A stretch of DNA of 64,000 bases, taken from the NCBI RefSeq assembly GCF_016863175.1, contig NZ_BOOJ01000032.1, forward strand, positions 124,001-188,000, given 5' to 3'. The position numbers and the translations under genes are program-made. The notes beneath the pieces were generated by a model that saw only the letters and a list, made by a program, of their open reading frames with translations, was not told where the DNA came from and searched no databases. This document shows, piece by piece, positions 51,493 through 59,345 of this stretch; position 1 is the stretch's first letter, and every line of letters begins with the position of its first letter. This stretch comes from Paraplanobispora siamensis (lineage in GTDB: Bacteria; Actinomycetota; Actinomycetes; Streptosporangiales; Streptosporangiaceae).

Positions 51493-52041
51493 TCACGCCG
51501 GGAGGGCGTCGTGGTCGGCCCTGCCGATCTCGTGGACCGCGACGGGCCGCCCGGTGGCGGGCACCAGGGTCTCGAACCCGAAGCGCATCCCGAGCTTGTC
51601 CATCACCCGCTTCGAGCGCAGGTTGTCGACGTGCCGGATGCTGACGACGCGGTCGAGCCCGCAGCCGTCGAACCCGAAGCGCAGCATCGCCCGGGCCGCC
51701 TCGGTGGCGTAGCCGTACCCCCAGCACTCACGCCGCAGCCGCCACCCGATCTCCACGGCCGGGAGGACCTCCGGCAGAAAGGCGGGCACGGTCAGGGTCA
51801 CCCACCCCGCGAACTTCCCGGTCTCGGCGATGACGACGGAGAGCATGCCGAAGCCGCGCTCGTCCCACTCCTGCCGGACGCGCGCGATCCCCGCCGCGGT
51901 CCGGTCGCGGTCCGGCGGTGGGACCGAGCCGTCGCCGATGTACCGCATGACCTCCGGGTCGCTGTTCATCACGGTGAGCGGCTCGACGTCCTCCTCGCCC
52001 GGCCGGCGCAGGAGGAGTCGTTCGGTCCTCGTCGGGATCAT
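51493..52041 (-). CDS. RimJ/RimL-type GNAT acetyltransferase
   Basis: Predicted 182-aa enzyme of the acetyltransf_3 group. It starts MIPTRTERLLLRRPGEEDVE, typical of this group. The acetyl-CoA loop is LRRECWGYGYATEAARAML, and VVSIRHVDNLRSKRVMDKLG follows, also characteristic. Probable N-terminal or small-molecule amine acetylation; the substrate is not known. Confidence 0.9.
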   Translation of the reverse strand: MIPTRTERLLLRRPGEEDVEPLTVMNSDPEVMRYIGDGSVPPPDRDRTAAGIARVRQEWDERGFGMLSVVIAETGKFAGWVTLTVPAFLPEVLPAVEIGWRLRRECWGYGYATEAARAMLRFGFDGCGLDRVVSIRHVDNLRSKRVMDKLGMRFGFETLVPATGRPVAVHEIGRADHDALPA

Positions 52042-52165
52042 CCGGCAATCGTCTCAGAGCGATATGCCGGAGATCGAGGTGTTCCTGCCGTGCGGAAAGC
52101 GGCCGAGCCGCGCGAGCGGCCGGTCGCCCCCGGTTACGCTGTGGCCATGACCTGCTCCCTCGCAC

Positions 52166-52660
52166 GTGACCGCCGATAGCATGCCGATCTCTCCCTTCCT
52201 CGCCTCGCTGCGGGCCCGTGTCGGAAACGACCTCCTCATCCTGCCCTCGGTGTCCGCCTGCGTGTTCGACGACGACGGCCGCCTGCTCATGGCGCGGCAC
52301 GAGGACGGCCGGTGGGCGCCGCCGGGCGGGCTGATCGAGCCCGACGAGGCCCCCGCCGCCGCCCTGGTCCGCGAGGTCCGCGAGGAGGTCGCCCTGGAGG
52401 TGGAGATACGCGGTCTCATCGGGGTCTACGGGGGCCCCGAGTTCCGGACGCGCTATCCCAACGGCGATCTGGCCTCGTATGTGATCACGGCGTACGGCTG
52501 CGCGGTGGTGAGCGGCGAGGTCGTCCCGGACCAAGAGGAGATCAGCGAGGCCCGTTTCATGGCCGAGCACGAGATCGGCGGCCTGCGGCTGACCGACTGG
52601 GCGCCCGTCGTGCTGCCGGAGGTGTTCGCCTGGTGGCGGGCGCCCGGGAAGGCCTCCTGA
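52166..52660 (+). CDS. Nudix hydrolase
   Basis: Predicted 164-aa (or 159-aa from ATG 52181) nucleotide-diphosphate hydrolase. The Nudix box runs from GGLIEPDEAPAAALVREVRE to EEVAL, keeping the GX5E start and REVREE metal ligands, with Val for the usual Gly near the end. Substrate unknown; such proteins clear damaged nucleotides or cleave ADP-ribose-like compounds. It is divergent from the RimJ-type gene. Confidence 0.88.
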   Translation: MTADSMPISPFLASLRARVGNDLLILPSVSACVFDDDGRLLMARHEDGRWAPPGGLIEPDEAPAAALVREVREEVALEVEIRGLIGVYGGPEFRTRYPNGDLASYVITAYGCAVVSGEVVPDQEEISEARFMAEHEIGGLRLTDWAPVVLPEVFAWWRAPGKAS

Positions 52661-52672
52661 CCGGGCCGGTCC

Positions 52673-53122
52673 TCACTCCCCCGATCCGCCGGAGCCGGAG
52701 CCGGAGCCGGAGTCGGAGTCGGCTGACGGATCCGGATCCGGATCCGGGTCCGGGGCCGGGAGGGGCCGGGTGACCGAGTCGATCCGGTGCACCCGCCCGT
52801 CCGGCGCGAAGCGCGCGAACATGTAGATCTCCGTCGTCACGGCTTTCCCCTTCCGCATGACCGCGTGCAGGGTGTAGCGGGCGGCGGCCCGGTCGCCGGA
52901 CACCAGCGTCTCGTGCACCTCCACCCGCAGGAGGCGCCCGTTCCTGCGCGCGGGGCGGACATGGGCGACGAGCCTGTCCCGGTCGAGGGCGATCCCGTCG
53001 TTGACGTGAACGATCTCGGGTGTGTAGTAGCGGTCCAGGATCACCCCGGGCTCCTCCTGCCCGAAGGCGAGCTCCTGCGGCAGGACGGTCAGCACGGCGA
53101 CGAGACGTTCTTCGAGGTCCAT
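52673..53122 (-). CDS. SnoaL/NTF2-like protein with acidic repeat tail
   Basis: Predicted 149-aa cone-fold protein: RLVAVLTVLPQELAFGQ helix, then PGVILDRYYTPEIVHVNDGI and a C-terminal sheet (ARYTLHAVMRKG, TTEIYMFARF). NTF2-like proteins serve as small enzymes or ligand binders. The last 25 residues are a DP/SG repeat tail coded by hexamer repeats. It is convergent with the Nudix gene, stops 12 bp apart. Confidence 0.75.
   Translation of the reverse strand: MDLEERLVAVLTVLPQELAFGQEEPGVILDRYYTPEIVHVNDGIALDRDRLVAHVRPARRNGRLLRVEVHETLVSGDRAAARYTLHAVMRKGKAVTTEIYMFARFAPDGRVHRIDSVTRPLPAPDPDPDPDPSADSDSGSGSGSGGSGE
52682..52765. repeat. hexanucleotide repeat in the SnoaL-like gene
   Basis: Runs of CCGGAG, CGGAGT and CGGATC hexamers, coding on the minus strand for DPDPDPDP and SGSGSG. 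The array stays in frame and lies at the protein's C-terminal end. Confidence 0.85.
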
Positions 53123-53287
53123 GCCGGCAATCGTCGCCCGGCGGCGTGCTGCCGGGCGTCGTTCCTGGGGCGGCTTCCGCGGCTGCCGCCGGGGACGCAG
53201 CCGGCGCGGGTCTACGCCGCCGGGAGTAGCGGGAGCTCCCTCCCTCCGGGGAGGCGGGCGGGCCGGGAGCGGGGTTAATGTGCGGGA

Positions 53288-54538
53288 ATGAGCAGTGATC
53301 ACGCAGGGCCGCGGACCTGGCGGGGAGGGACCGGGCGACGCCGGGATGTGCCCGAGGCGGCGCTCGCGGGGGCGGTCACGGTGTTCCTCTTCGCCGGAGC
53401 GCTGTCCGCGCCGCCGCCGGCTCCCCGGCCGCAGGTCGCGGACTATCTGCTCATCCTGGCCGGCGGGTCGGCGATCGCCGTATGCCGCAGGGCGCCGGTC
53501 GCGGCGCTGCTCGTCGCCGCGGCGTGCATGACCGTCTACTCCCTGCGGGCGCATCCCGGTCCCCCGGCAGCGGTACCGGTCCTGGCCACCGTCTACGCCG
53601 CGGTCGGAGCGGGCCACCGGGCGCTCGCGGCGGGCACGGCCTCCGTCTTCCTCGGCGTCTTCCTGGCGACCGATCTGAGTGCCTCCGCCGGGCAGCCCGC
53701 CGAACAGGTCACCCAGCGCACCATCCTGTTGCTCGGCTGGTTCGTCGCCGCCGCGGTGGCCGGGACGGTGTCCCGGCACCGCCGGGCCTACCTCCACCAG
53801 GTCGAGGAACGGGCGGCCGAGGCCGAGCGCACCCGTGAGGAGACCGCGCTCCGCCGCGCCGGAGAGGAGCGGCTGCGCATCGCCAGGGAACTGCACGACT
53901 CGCTCACCCACACCATCTCGATCATCAAGGTGCAGGCCGGGGTCGCCGTCCACCTCGCGCGCAAGCGGGGGGAGGAGGTGCCCGCCGCTCTCCTGGCGAT
54001 CCAGGAGGCCAGCCGGGAGGCGATGCGCGAGCTGCGCGCGACCCTGGAGGTGCTGCGCGACCCCGGTGACGAACCGGCTCCCAACGGGGTCGAGCGCCTG
54101 GCCCGCCTGGTGGAGCGGGCCCGCGCCACGGGCCTGTCCGCCACCCTCGTGGTCAGGGGATCCCGGCGGGACCTGCCCGCCGAGGTCGACCGCGCCGCCT
54201 ACCGGATCGTGCAGGAGGCGCTCACCAACGTCGCCCGCCACGCCGGCCCGGCGTCGGCGTCGGTGTGCGTCGGGTACGGCCCCGGCGAGCTGAGCGTGCG
54301 GATCGACGACGACGGCGGCGGCACCGCCCGGGACGCGGCTCCGGAGCCCGGCGTGGGACTGACCGGTATGCGCGAGCGGGTCACGGCGCTCGGCGGGCGG
54401 CTGCACGCCGGTCCCCGTCCCGGGGGCGGCTTCACCGTCCACGCCGTCCTGCCCACGGGGGAGGATCCTGTCGAGGAGACGGAGTCCCCTCCGGAGGATG
54501 CGAGCAAGGAGAGATCGTCCGTGGAGGGTACGCCGTGA
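53288..54538 (+). CDS. two-component sensor histidine kinase, NarL/DesK type
   Basis: Predicted 416-aa membrane kinase. About four to five membrane segments in residues 25-165, then a dimerisation helix with the H-box IARELHDSLTHTISIIKVQ (about 197), and an HATPase domain with IVQEALTNVARHAGP, GVGLTGMRERV and a Gly-rich GGGF box. HisKA_3 kinases pair with LuxR-type regulators, and one follows with a 4-bp overlap (GTGA). The signal is unknown. Confidence 0.92.
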   Translation: MSSDHAGPRTWRGGTGRRRDVPEAALAGAVTVFLFAGALSAPPPAPRPQVADYLLILAGGSAIAVCRRAPVAALLVAAACMTVYSLRAHPGPPAAVPVLATVYAAVGAGHRALAAGTASVFLGVFLATDLSASAGQPAEQVTQRTILLLGWFVAAAVAGTVSRHRRAYLHQVEERAAEAERTREETALRRAGEERLRIARELHDSLTHTISIIKVQAGVAVHLARKRGEEVPAALLAIQEASREAMRELRATLEVLRDPGDEPAPNGVERLARLVERARATGLSATLVVRGSRRDLPAEVDRAAYRIVQEALTNVARHAGPASASVCVGYGPGELSVRIDDDGGGTARDAAPEPGVGLTGMRERVTALGGRLHAGPRPGGGFTVHAVLPTGEDPVEETESPPEDASKERSSVEGTP

Positions 54539-55203
54539 TCCGTGTGCTGCTCGCCGACGACCAGGCGCTCATCCGCGCCGGGTTCCGTGCTCTGCTGGAG
54601 GCCGAGGACGACATCGAGGTGGTCGCCGAGGCGGCCGACGGGGCGCGGGCCGTCGAGCTCGCCGTACGGCACCGGCCCGACGTCGTCCTCCTCGACATCC
54701 AGATGCCGGGGACGGACGGCATCGAGGCGACCCGGCGGATCGCGGCCGATCCGGACCTGGCCGGGGTGCGGGTGGTGATGCTGACCAACTACGGCCTGGA
54801 CGAGTACGTCTTCGACGCGTTGCGCGCCGGAGCCGCCGGGTTCCTGGTCAAGGACACCGAGCCGGAGGACCTGCTGCACGGCGTCCGCGTCGCCGCGCGC
54901 GGAGACGCGCTGCTGTCCCCGGCGATCACCCGCCGGCTGATCGGGGAGTTCGTCGCCCGGCGTCCCGCGGCGTCCTCACCCGGGCTGGGGGCCCTCACCG
55001 CCAGGGAACGCGAGGTGGTCGCCCTGGTCGCCCGCGGCCTGTCCAACGACGAGATCGCCGCGCACATGGTGATCAGCCCGGCGACCGCCAAGACCCATGT
55101 CAGCCGGGCCATGATCAAACTGCACGCCCGCGACCGCGCCCAGCTCGTCGTCCTGGCCTACGAGTCGGGTCTGGTCACCCCGCGGAACACCCCGTCGCTG
55201 TGA
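54535..55203 (+). CDS. response regulator, NarL/LuxR family
   Basis: Predicted 222-aa regulator. Receiver domain 1-120: acidic pair LLADDQALIRAGF, phospho-acceptor Asp in VVLLDIQMPGTDG (about 54), Thr-type switch MLTNYG, and Lys in FLVKDTEPE. LuxR-type HTH about 150-215: LTAREREVVALVARGLSNDE then IAAHMVISPATAKTHVSR. Cognate partner of the kinase upstream. GTG start coupled to the kinase stop. Confidence 0.93.
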   Translation: MIRVLLADDQALIRAGFRALLEAEDDIEVVAEAADGARAVELAVRHRPDVVLLDIQMPGTDGIEATRRIAADPDLAGVRVVMLTNYGLDEYVFDALRAGAAGFLVKDTEPEDLLHGVRVAARGDALLSPAITRRLIGEFVARRPAASSPGLGALTAREREVVALVARGLSNDEIAAHMVISPATAKTHVSRAMIKLHARDRAQLVVLAYESGLVTPRNTPSL

Positions 55204-55275
55204 CGTCGGCGTTGTGATCCGGTCGTCCGTGCGGTTTCCGGACCGGCCGGCCTTTCCCGCCCTTTCTTGCGACTG

Positions 55276-55298
55276 CTATATTGCAAACTGCAATATAG
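55276..55298. promoter_or_regulatory. PadR-type palindromic operator
   Basis: CTATATTGCA, AAC, TGCAATATAG: perfect 10-bp arms around a 3-bp centre, an AT-rich island 14 bp upstream of the padR-like ATG. Position and symmetry fit an autorepressor site overlapping the promoter. The ribosome site (GAAAGG) lies immediately after it. Confidence 0.75.
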
Positions 55299-55312
55299 AG
55301 AAAGGCATCACC

Positions 55313-55915
55313 ATGGCGCGACGCCCCGATCTGGTCGGCCTGACCGTGCTGGCCATGCTCTCGGTGCGCGCCGCCCACCCGTACGAGCTCCACCGCTTCA
55401 TCGTCGACACGCATAAGGACTACGTGACCGGCCTGCCCAGGAGCCTCTACCACGCGGTGGAGAAACTCGCCGGCGAGGAGCTGATCGTTCCGGTCGAGAC
55501 CGGCAGGCAGGGGCGCCGGCCGGAGCGCACGGTCTACGAGATCACCGACGAGGGCCGCCGGCAGCTGGCGAGCAGGCTCCACGCACTCCTCGAGACCCCC
55601 CACCCCGACCGCCGTACGTTCACCGCGGCCGTCTCCCTCGTCGGCACCCTTCCGGCGTCCGGCGCGCTGCGGGCCCTGCGCGCCAGGGCCGCGACGATCG
55701 AGGGACTGCTGGCCGGGATGGACGCGCACCTGCGCGCGATGAAGGACGGCGGCCTGCCCGACCTCCTGATGATCGAGGTCGACTACGAGCGCGCGCTGAA
55801 CGAGGCCGAGCTGGCCTGGGTGCGGCGCGTCATCGCCCGCCTGGAGTCGGGGGAACTCGACTGGGCGGGCACCGTCCGGCAGGACCTGCTGTCGCAGGTG
55901 CTCGACGGACCGTGA
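55313..55915 (+). CDS. PadR family transcriptional regulator
   Basis: Predicted 200-aa regulator. PadR winged helix at residues 1-90: LTVLAMLSVRAAHPYELHRF, then GLPRSLYHAVEKLAGEEL and RTVYEITDEGRRQL. The C-terminal 100 residues form the helical dimer domain (Vir_act_alpha_C type). The ATG at 55313 is chosen because the operator lies in the frame's upstream extension. Partner genes may be the two downstream on the same strand. Confidence 0.9.
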   Translation: MARRPDLVGLTVLAMLSVRAAHPYELHRFIVDTHKDYVTGLPRSLYHAVEKLAGEELIVPVETGRQGRRPERTVYEITDEGRRQLASRLHALLETPHPDRRTFTAAVSLVGTLPASGALRALRARAATIEGLLAGMDAHLRAMKDGGLPDLLMIEVDYERALNEAELAWVRRVIARLESGELDWAGTVRQDLLSQVLDGP

Positions 55916-56132
55916 GAAGAGGGCCGCCGGGGTGCGCCAACACCCCGGCAGCCGGACATCCGAACAAGGCGCCTGCCCTGCCTGGACTCGCGACCTCCAG
56001 GATAGGCGCCGCGACCATGAGGACGACCATGAGGAATCGCGCCATGTCCGTGAACACGGAGATCGCCGGCCCGCCGGGCCGGGCCGGGGGCCGCGCCGTA
56101 CCCGCCCCCGACGGGGACGCCGGAGCGGCGAG

Positions 56133-56546
56133 ATGAGAGGGAAGAAGCTGATCGCCGAGGTCGCCGGAATCGTCGAGGCGCCGGTCGCCGTGGTCTTCGA
56201 CGACCTGACCGGCGCACTCCTGCCCGACGGCGGGCGCACCGGCCGCTTCACCGTCGAGGATCTGCCCGGGCACACCTCCACCGTCGAGGTCGCCGGCCAC
56301 ACCGTCTCCTTCCAGGGCGGCTGGTGGTACCGGGGCGAGTGGAGCGTCGAACCGCACCCCCGGGGCTCGCTGCTCGTGCACCGCGTCTTCAACGTCGCGC
56401 AGTCGATGCGGTGGGGGGTGCCACTGGCCAACCGCTTCTTCGTCGGCTTCGCCGGCAGCACGCGGCGGGCGTTCGCCGAGAGTCTCACCCAGACGGGCCG
56501 CCGCCTGGGCTGCGCGACCCGTCTGGCCGCCCCCGGGACTTTCTGA
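56133..56546 (+). CDS. SRPBCC/START-like small protein, unrecognised
   Basis: Predicted 137-aa protein. The pattern of an N-terminal strand and helix (IAEVAGIVEAPVAVVFDDLT), a central sheet (GGWWYRGEWSVEPHPRGSLL) and a long C-terminal helix (RRAFAESLTQTGRRLG) resembles the SRPBCC lipid/ligand-binding fold. No catalytic residues can be named. It lies 217 bp after padR; the gap has only a weak 74-codon frame. Confidence 0.6.
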   Translation: MRGKKLIAEVAGIVEAPVAVVFDDLTGALLPDGGRTGRFTVEDLPGHTSTVEVAGHTVSFQGGWWYRGEWSVEPHPRGSLLVHRVFNVAQSMRWGVPLANRFFVGFAGSTRRAFAESLTQTGRRLGCATRLAAPGTF

Positions 56547-56701
56547 AACCACGACCGGGATTCGGCGGCGGTGGCCGCCGGATCCCCGGTGCCGTGTCTC
56601 CCGGTGCGCGCGGCTGGTAGTGTCGGTGATCCAGATCCGCAACCCTCCCGCGGTCGCCGGGGCGGCGCAAGATCTCCACTTTCGCATTGGAGGGTCTTGC
56701 C

Positions 56702-57658
56702 ATGGGTGGAATCGAGCGGGTCACGAGCGCGTCGCGTCCCCTTCTGCACCTGCTGACCGTCGTCGGCGCCAGGAAGGACGCGGGCAGCAGTCCCACCGGG
56801 ATCGTCGGGCGGAGCCTGGCACGGCAGCTGCTGGCTGCCGGGGATCGGGTGCGGGTGCTCGCCGAGGCCGGTCAGCCGGACGGCTGGCCCGACGGGACCG
56901 AGGTCGTCGAGGGGTCCGTCATCCGGCCGGCGGAGCACGCCGGGGTCTTCGCCGGAGCCGACGGCGTCTTCCTGGCCGGAGCCGTACCGGCGACGGTGCC
57001 GGACGCGCTGGCGCTCGCCCGGGAGGCCGGTGTGCGGCGGATCGTCGTGCTGTCCTCGCACGGGCCGGAGTACGAGGAGGCCTACCCGCCGGAGACGTGG
57101 TTCTGGCTGGCCGTCGAGCGGGCCGTCGAGCGCTCGGGCATGGAGTGGACCCACATCCGTCCGTCGGCGGTGATGGGGGCGATGATCGAGGGCACCTATC
57201 CGGCCACGGGCTCGGACTGGCCGGACACGATCCGCAGCGAGCGGACCGTGCGCGAGGCCTTCCTGGACGACGGCTGCTACCCCTTCATCCACGAGGACGA
57301 CCTGGCCGCCGTCGCGGCGGCGGCGCTGCGCACCGGCGACCACGCCGGCGCGGTCCTCGAGGCGGTCGGACCGCCGATCGCCACCCGCGCGCGCGTGGCC
57401 GCCATCGCCGAGGCCATCGGGTGCGACATCGTCGCCGTCGACCTGCCACCGGAGGCGGGCCGCGCGCGCTGGAGGCGTCGCGGCTGGCCGGACGGCGGCA
57501 TCGACGTGACGCTGTACGCCCTCCAGGAGTACGGCGCGCGGTCCGCCGAGCTCACCCGGTGGACGCTCGACCAGCGCCCGTCCGTGCGTGAGATCATCGG
57601 CCGCCCGCCGCGCGGCTTCGGCGAGTGGGCGGCCGAGAACGCCCACCTGTTCCGCTGA
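56702..57658 (+). CDS. NmrA-like/atypical SDR NAD(P)-binding protein
   Basis: Predicted 318-aa Rossmann protein. The nucleotide-binding region is unusual: LLTVVGARKDAGSSPTGIVG instead of the short GATGxxG loop, so the first glycine loop carries an insertion. RRIVVLSSHGPEYEEAYPPE and WTHIRPSAVMGAMIEGTYPA are typical of NmrA/atypical SDRs. The ATG at 56702 has GGAGGG seven bases upstream. Substrate unknown; it may be a redox sensor or an isomerase/reductase. Confidence 0.8.
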   Translation: MGGIERVTSASRPLLHLLTVVGARKDAGSSPTGIVGRSLARQLLAAGDRVRVLAEAGQPDGWPDGTEVVEGSVIRPAEHAGVFAGADGVFLAGAVPATVPDALALAREAGVRRIVVLSSHGPEYEEAYPPETWFWLAVERAVERSGMEWTHIRPSAVMGAMIEGTYPATGSDWPDTIRSERTVREAFLDDGCYPFIHEDDLAAVAAAALRTGDHAGAVLEAVGPPIATRARVAAIAEAIGCDIVAVDLPPEAGRARWRRRGWPDGGIDVTLYALQEYGARSAELTRWTLDQRPSVREIIGRPPRGFGEWAAENAHLFR

Positions 57659-57670
57659 ACGCCCACCCCG

Positions 57671-58075
57671 TCACGCGTGGCCGGCGGCCTCGGCGCCGAC
57701 GGCCAGGGGAACGGCGGGCGCCGTCTTGCTGTAGCCCAGCGCCTCGGTGATCTGACCGTCGCGTACCCGCATGAGATTGACTCCGCGCACCGAGTCGGCG
57801 GGGCCGTCGCCGTAGCGGTAGCGCCAGCGGATCGTCGCCCGGTCCCCGTCGACCGCGACGTCCTCGGGCTCGAACTGCATGGTGCGGTCTCCGGCGAGCG
57901 CCCGCCAGAACGCCAGGCACGCCTCGCGCCCTTCGACGCGCTCCCCGTCGGGAGCGGGCTGGATCGCCTCCATGACGCAGTCCTCGGCGACCAGGTCGGC
58001 GAGGATCTCGGGGGCGTGGTGGACGAACGCGTGGTTGAACCGGTCGATGACCTCGGCCGTGGTCCGGATCGGCAT
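57671..58075 (-). CDS. SnoaL-like polyketide cyclase/NTF2-fold protein
   Basis: Predicted 134-aa protein with the SnoaL-like pattern: EVIDRFNHAFVHHAPEILAD, VAEDCVMEAI, EACLAFWRALAGD, ATIRWRYRYGDGPADSVRGV and LMRVRDGQITEALGY. Such proteins are often small isomerases or hydrolases. It is divergent from a TetR gene, with two TetR-type boxes between them, so it is probably the regulated partner. Confidence 0.85.
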   Translation of the reverse strand: MPIRTTAEVIDRFNHAFVHHAPEILADLVAEDCVMEAIQPAPDGERVEGREACLAFWRALAGDRTMQFEPEDVAVDGDRATIRWRYRYGDGPADSVRGVNLMRVRDGQITEALGYSKTAPAVPLAVGAEAAGHA

Positions 58076-58090
58076 TGCGGCTCCTAGAGA

Positions 58091-58132
58091 TAGAACGATC
58101 GATCTACCCGTTTATATAGACCGGTTGATCTA
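58091..58132. promoter_or_regulatory. two TetR-type boxes between divergent genes
   Basis: TAGAACGATCGATCTA (58091-58106) and TAGACCGGTTGATCTA (58117-58132) share TAGA-N8-TCTA, 26 bp apart, in the 84-bp gap between the SnoaL-like gene and the TetR gene. The first matches its own complement at 7 of 8 base pairs. Confidence 0.65.
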
Positions 58133-58159
58133 CTCGTCAACGGCTGCGATGCTGTCCGG

Positions 58160-58741
58160 ATGAGGACGCGCACCGGGCCGGGACCCCGAGAACGTCTCCT
58201 GGAGGCGGCCCGGGAGCTGACCTACCGTCAGGGGGTCGGCGTGGGCGTCGACGCCCTGCTGAAGGCCGCCGACGTGGCGCGCCGCTCGCTGTACGAGCAC
58301 TTCGGCGGCAAGGACGGACTGATCGCCGAGGTGCTGCGGCGCAGCACCGCCGAGGACGAGGAGAGATACCGGCAGGTGATGCGGTCGGCCGGGGACGATC
58401 CGCGCGCCCGGCTGCTGGCCGTCTTCGACGAGCTCGCCGAGGTCGTCCGGGGGCCGGACTTCCGGGGCTGCCGTTATCTGGCCGCCGATCTCGCGCTGGC
58501 CGACCCCGGGCACCCCGCCCATGCCATCACGCGCGACTACCGTGAGCGCGTTCACCGGCTGCTGGAGGACGAACTGGTCAGGCTCGCGCATCCACGGCCC
58601 GCGCACGCCGCAGACCAGCTTCTCCTGCTCGTCGACGGTGTCCTGGCGGCCGGTGCGACCAGGCCCCGGACCGAGCCCGCGCGATCGGCGCGCGAGCTCG
58701 CCGAGCACGTCATCGACGGCGGACGCCCCGCCTCAAGCTGA
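58160..58741 (+). CDS. TetR family transcriptional regulator
   Basis: Predicted 193-aa repressor. HTH at about 8-55: RERLLEAARELTYRQGVGV, then LLKAADVARRSLYEHFGGKD. The C-terminal ligand domain includes FRGCRYLAADLALADPGHPA, typical of the TetR_C_33-type group that often sits next to SnoaL-like or oxidoreductase genes. It very likely represses itself and the divergent SnoaL-like gene through the TAGA-N8-TCTA boxes. Confidence 0.9.
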   Translation: MRTRTGPGPRERLLEAARELTYRQGVGVGVDALLKAADVARRSLYEHFGGKDGLIAEVLRRSTAEDEERYRQVMRSAGDDPRARLLAVFDELAEVVRGPDFRGCRYLAADLALADPGHPAHAITRDYRERVHRLLEDELVRLAHPRPAHAADQLLLLVDGVLAAGATRPRTEPARSARELAEHVIDGGRPASS

Positions 58742-58800
58742 CCGGAGGCCGTCCGGGCCGGCGGCGGGGACCGGGCGGGCGGTCGGACGCGTGGGCGGTC

Positions 58801-58860
58801 AGGCGGGCGGGCGCTCAGGCGGGCGGGCGCTCAAGCGGGCGGGCGCTCAGGCGGGCGGGC
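58801..58860. repeat. 16-bp tandem repeat at the 3' end of the marR gene
   Basis: Three units of AGGCGGGCGGGCGCTC (58801, 58817, 58833; the third has AA for AG) and a partial fourth that overlaps the last codons and stop of the MarR gene. The GGGCGG-rich array fills the gap between convergent tetR and marR and might slow transcription there. Confidence 0.85.
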
Positions 58861-59329
58861 GGACCCGGCGGTTGCGGATGGCGTCGTCGTGGTCGAGGTG
58901 GGCGAGGACGGCCGCAAGCACCGCGCGGGTCTCGGCGATCCGGTCCGCGCCGAACCGCTCGGCGAGCTCGGCGTCCAGCGCGGCGCGCCGGACGCGGGCC
59001 GCCTCGACGGCGGCCGTGGCGTGCGGGGTCAGGCGGAGCAGGCGGGTGCGGGCGTCGCCGGGGGCGGGCTCGCGGGTGAGCAGGCCGCGGCGTTCCATGT
59101 CGCCGACGGCCTTGGACGCCGCCTGCTGGGTGACGCCCATGCGCTCGGCCAGGGCGGTGATGGACAGCGGCGCCCGCAGGAGGTGCTGGATGACCACGCC
59201 GTCGTTGAAGCGCAGGCCGCCGAAGCCGTCGTCCGCCAGGCGGCGTTGCACCTCCTCCGTCATGGCCCAGCCGGCGAACAGGGCCACCAGAGACAGATCG
59301 AGGGCCTCCGCGCTAGGATTCACAACCAT
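58847..59329 (-). CDS. MarR family transcriptional regulator
   Basis: Predicted 160-aa winged-helix repressor. Central wHTH: LSITALAERMGVTQQAASKA, then VGDMERRGLLTREPAPGDAR and TRLLRLTPHA, the MarR wing. Dimer helices flank it. The ATG at 59329 shares two bases with the divergent PNPOx-like ATG, and a TAGAAT -10 box on the minus strand places transcription start at the A of the ATG, implying leaderless mRNA. Almost certainly autoregulated through the 34-bp palindrome. Confidence 0.88.
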   Translation of the reverse strand: MVVNPSAEALDLSLVALFAGWAMTEEVQRRLADDGFGGLRFNDGVVIQHLLRAPLSITALAERMGVTQQAASKAVGDMERRGLLTREPAPGDARTRLLRLTPHATAAVEAARVRRAALDAELAERFGADRIAETRAVLAAVLAHLDHDDAIRNRRVRPPA

Positions 59330-59345
59330 GGTTGTGAATTCTAGC
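59312..59345. promoter_or_regulatory. 34-bp palindrome containing two start codons and two -10 boxes
   Basis: GCTAG and CTAGC ends enclose a perfect 22-bp palindrome (59318-59339) centred on CCATGG; 16 of 17 base pairs match over the whole element. The plus ATG is 59328-59330, the minus ATG 59329-59327. TAGGAT (59314-59319) on plus and TAGAAT (59343-59338) on minus sit eight bases before each ATG, the right distance for a leaderless start. GAGACA (59290-59295) is a possible plus -35 with an 18-bp spacer. Confidence 0.8.

Noticed and set aside
55912-56136. A 74-codon plus frame overlapping the padR stop and the next start.
   Set aside because: Coupled junctions are suggestive, but the sequence is low-complexity Pro/Gly/Ala with no fold. 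A minus-strand frame in the same place (MARFLMVVLMVAAPILEV) looks signal-peptide-like but has no ribosome site.
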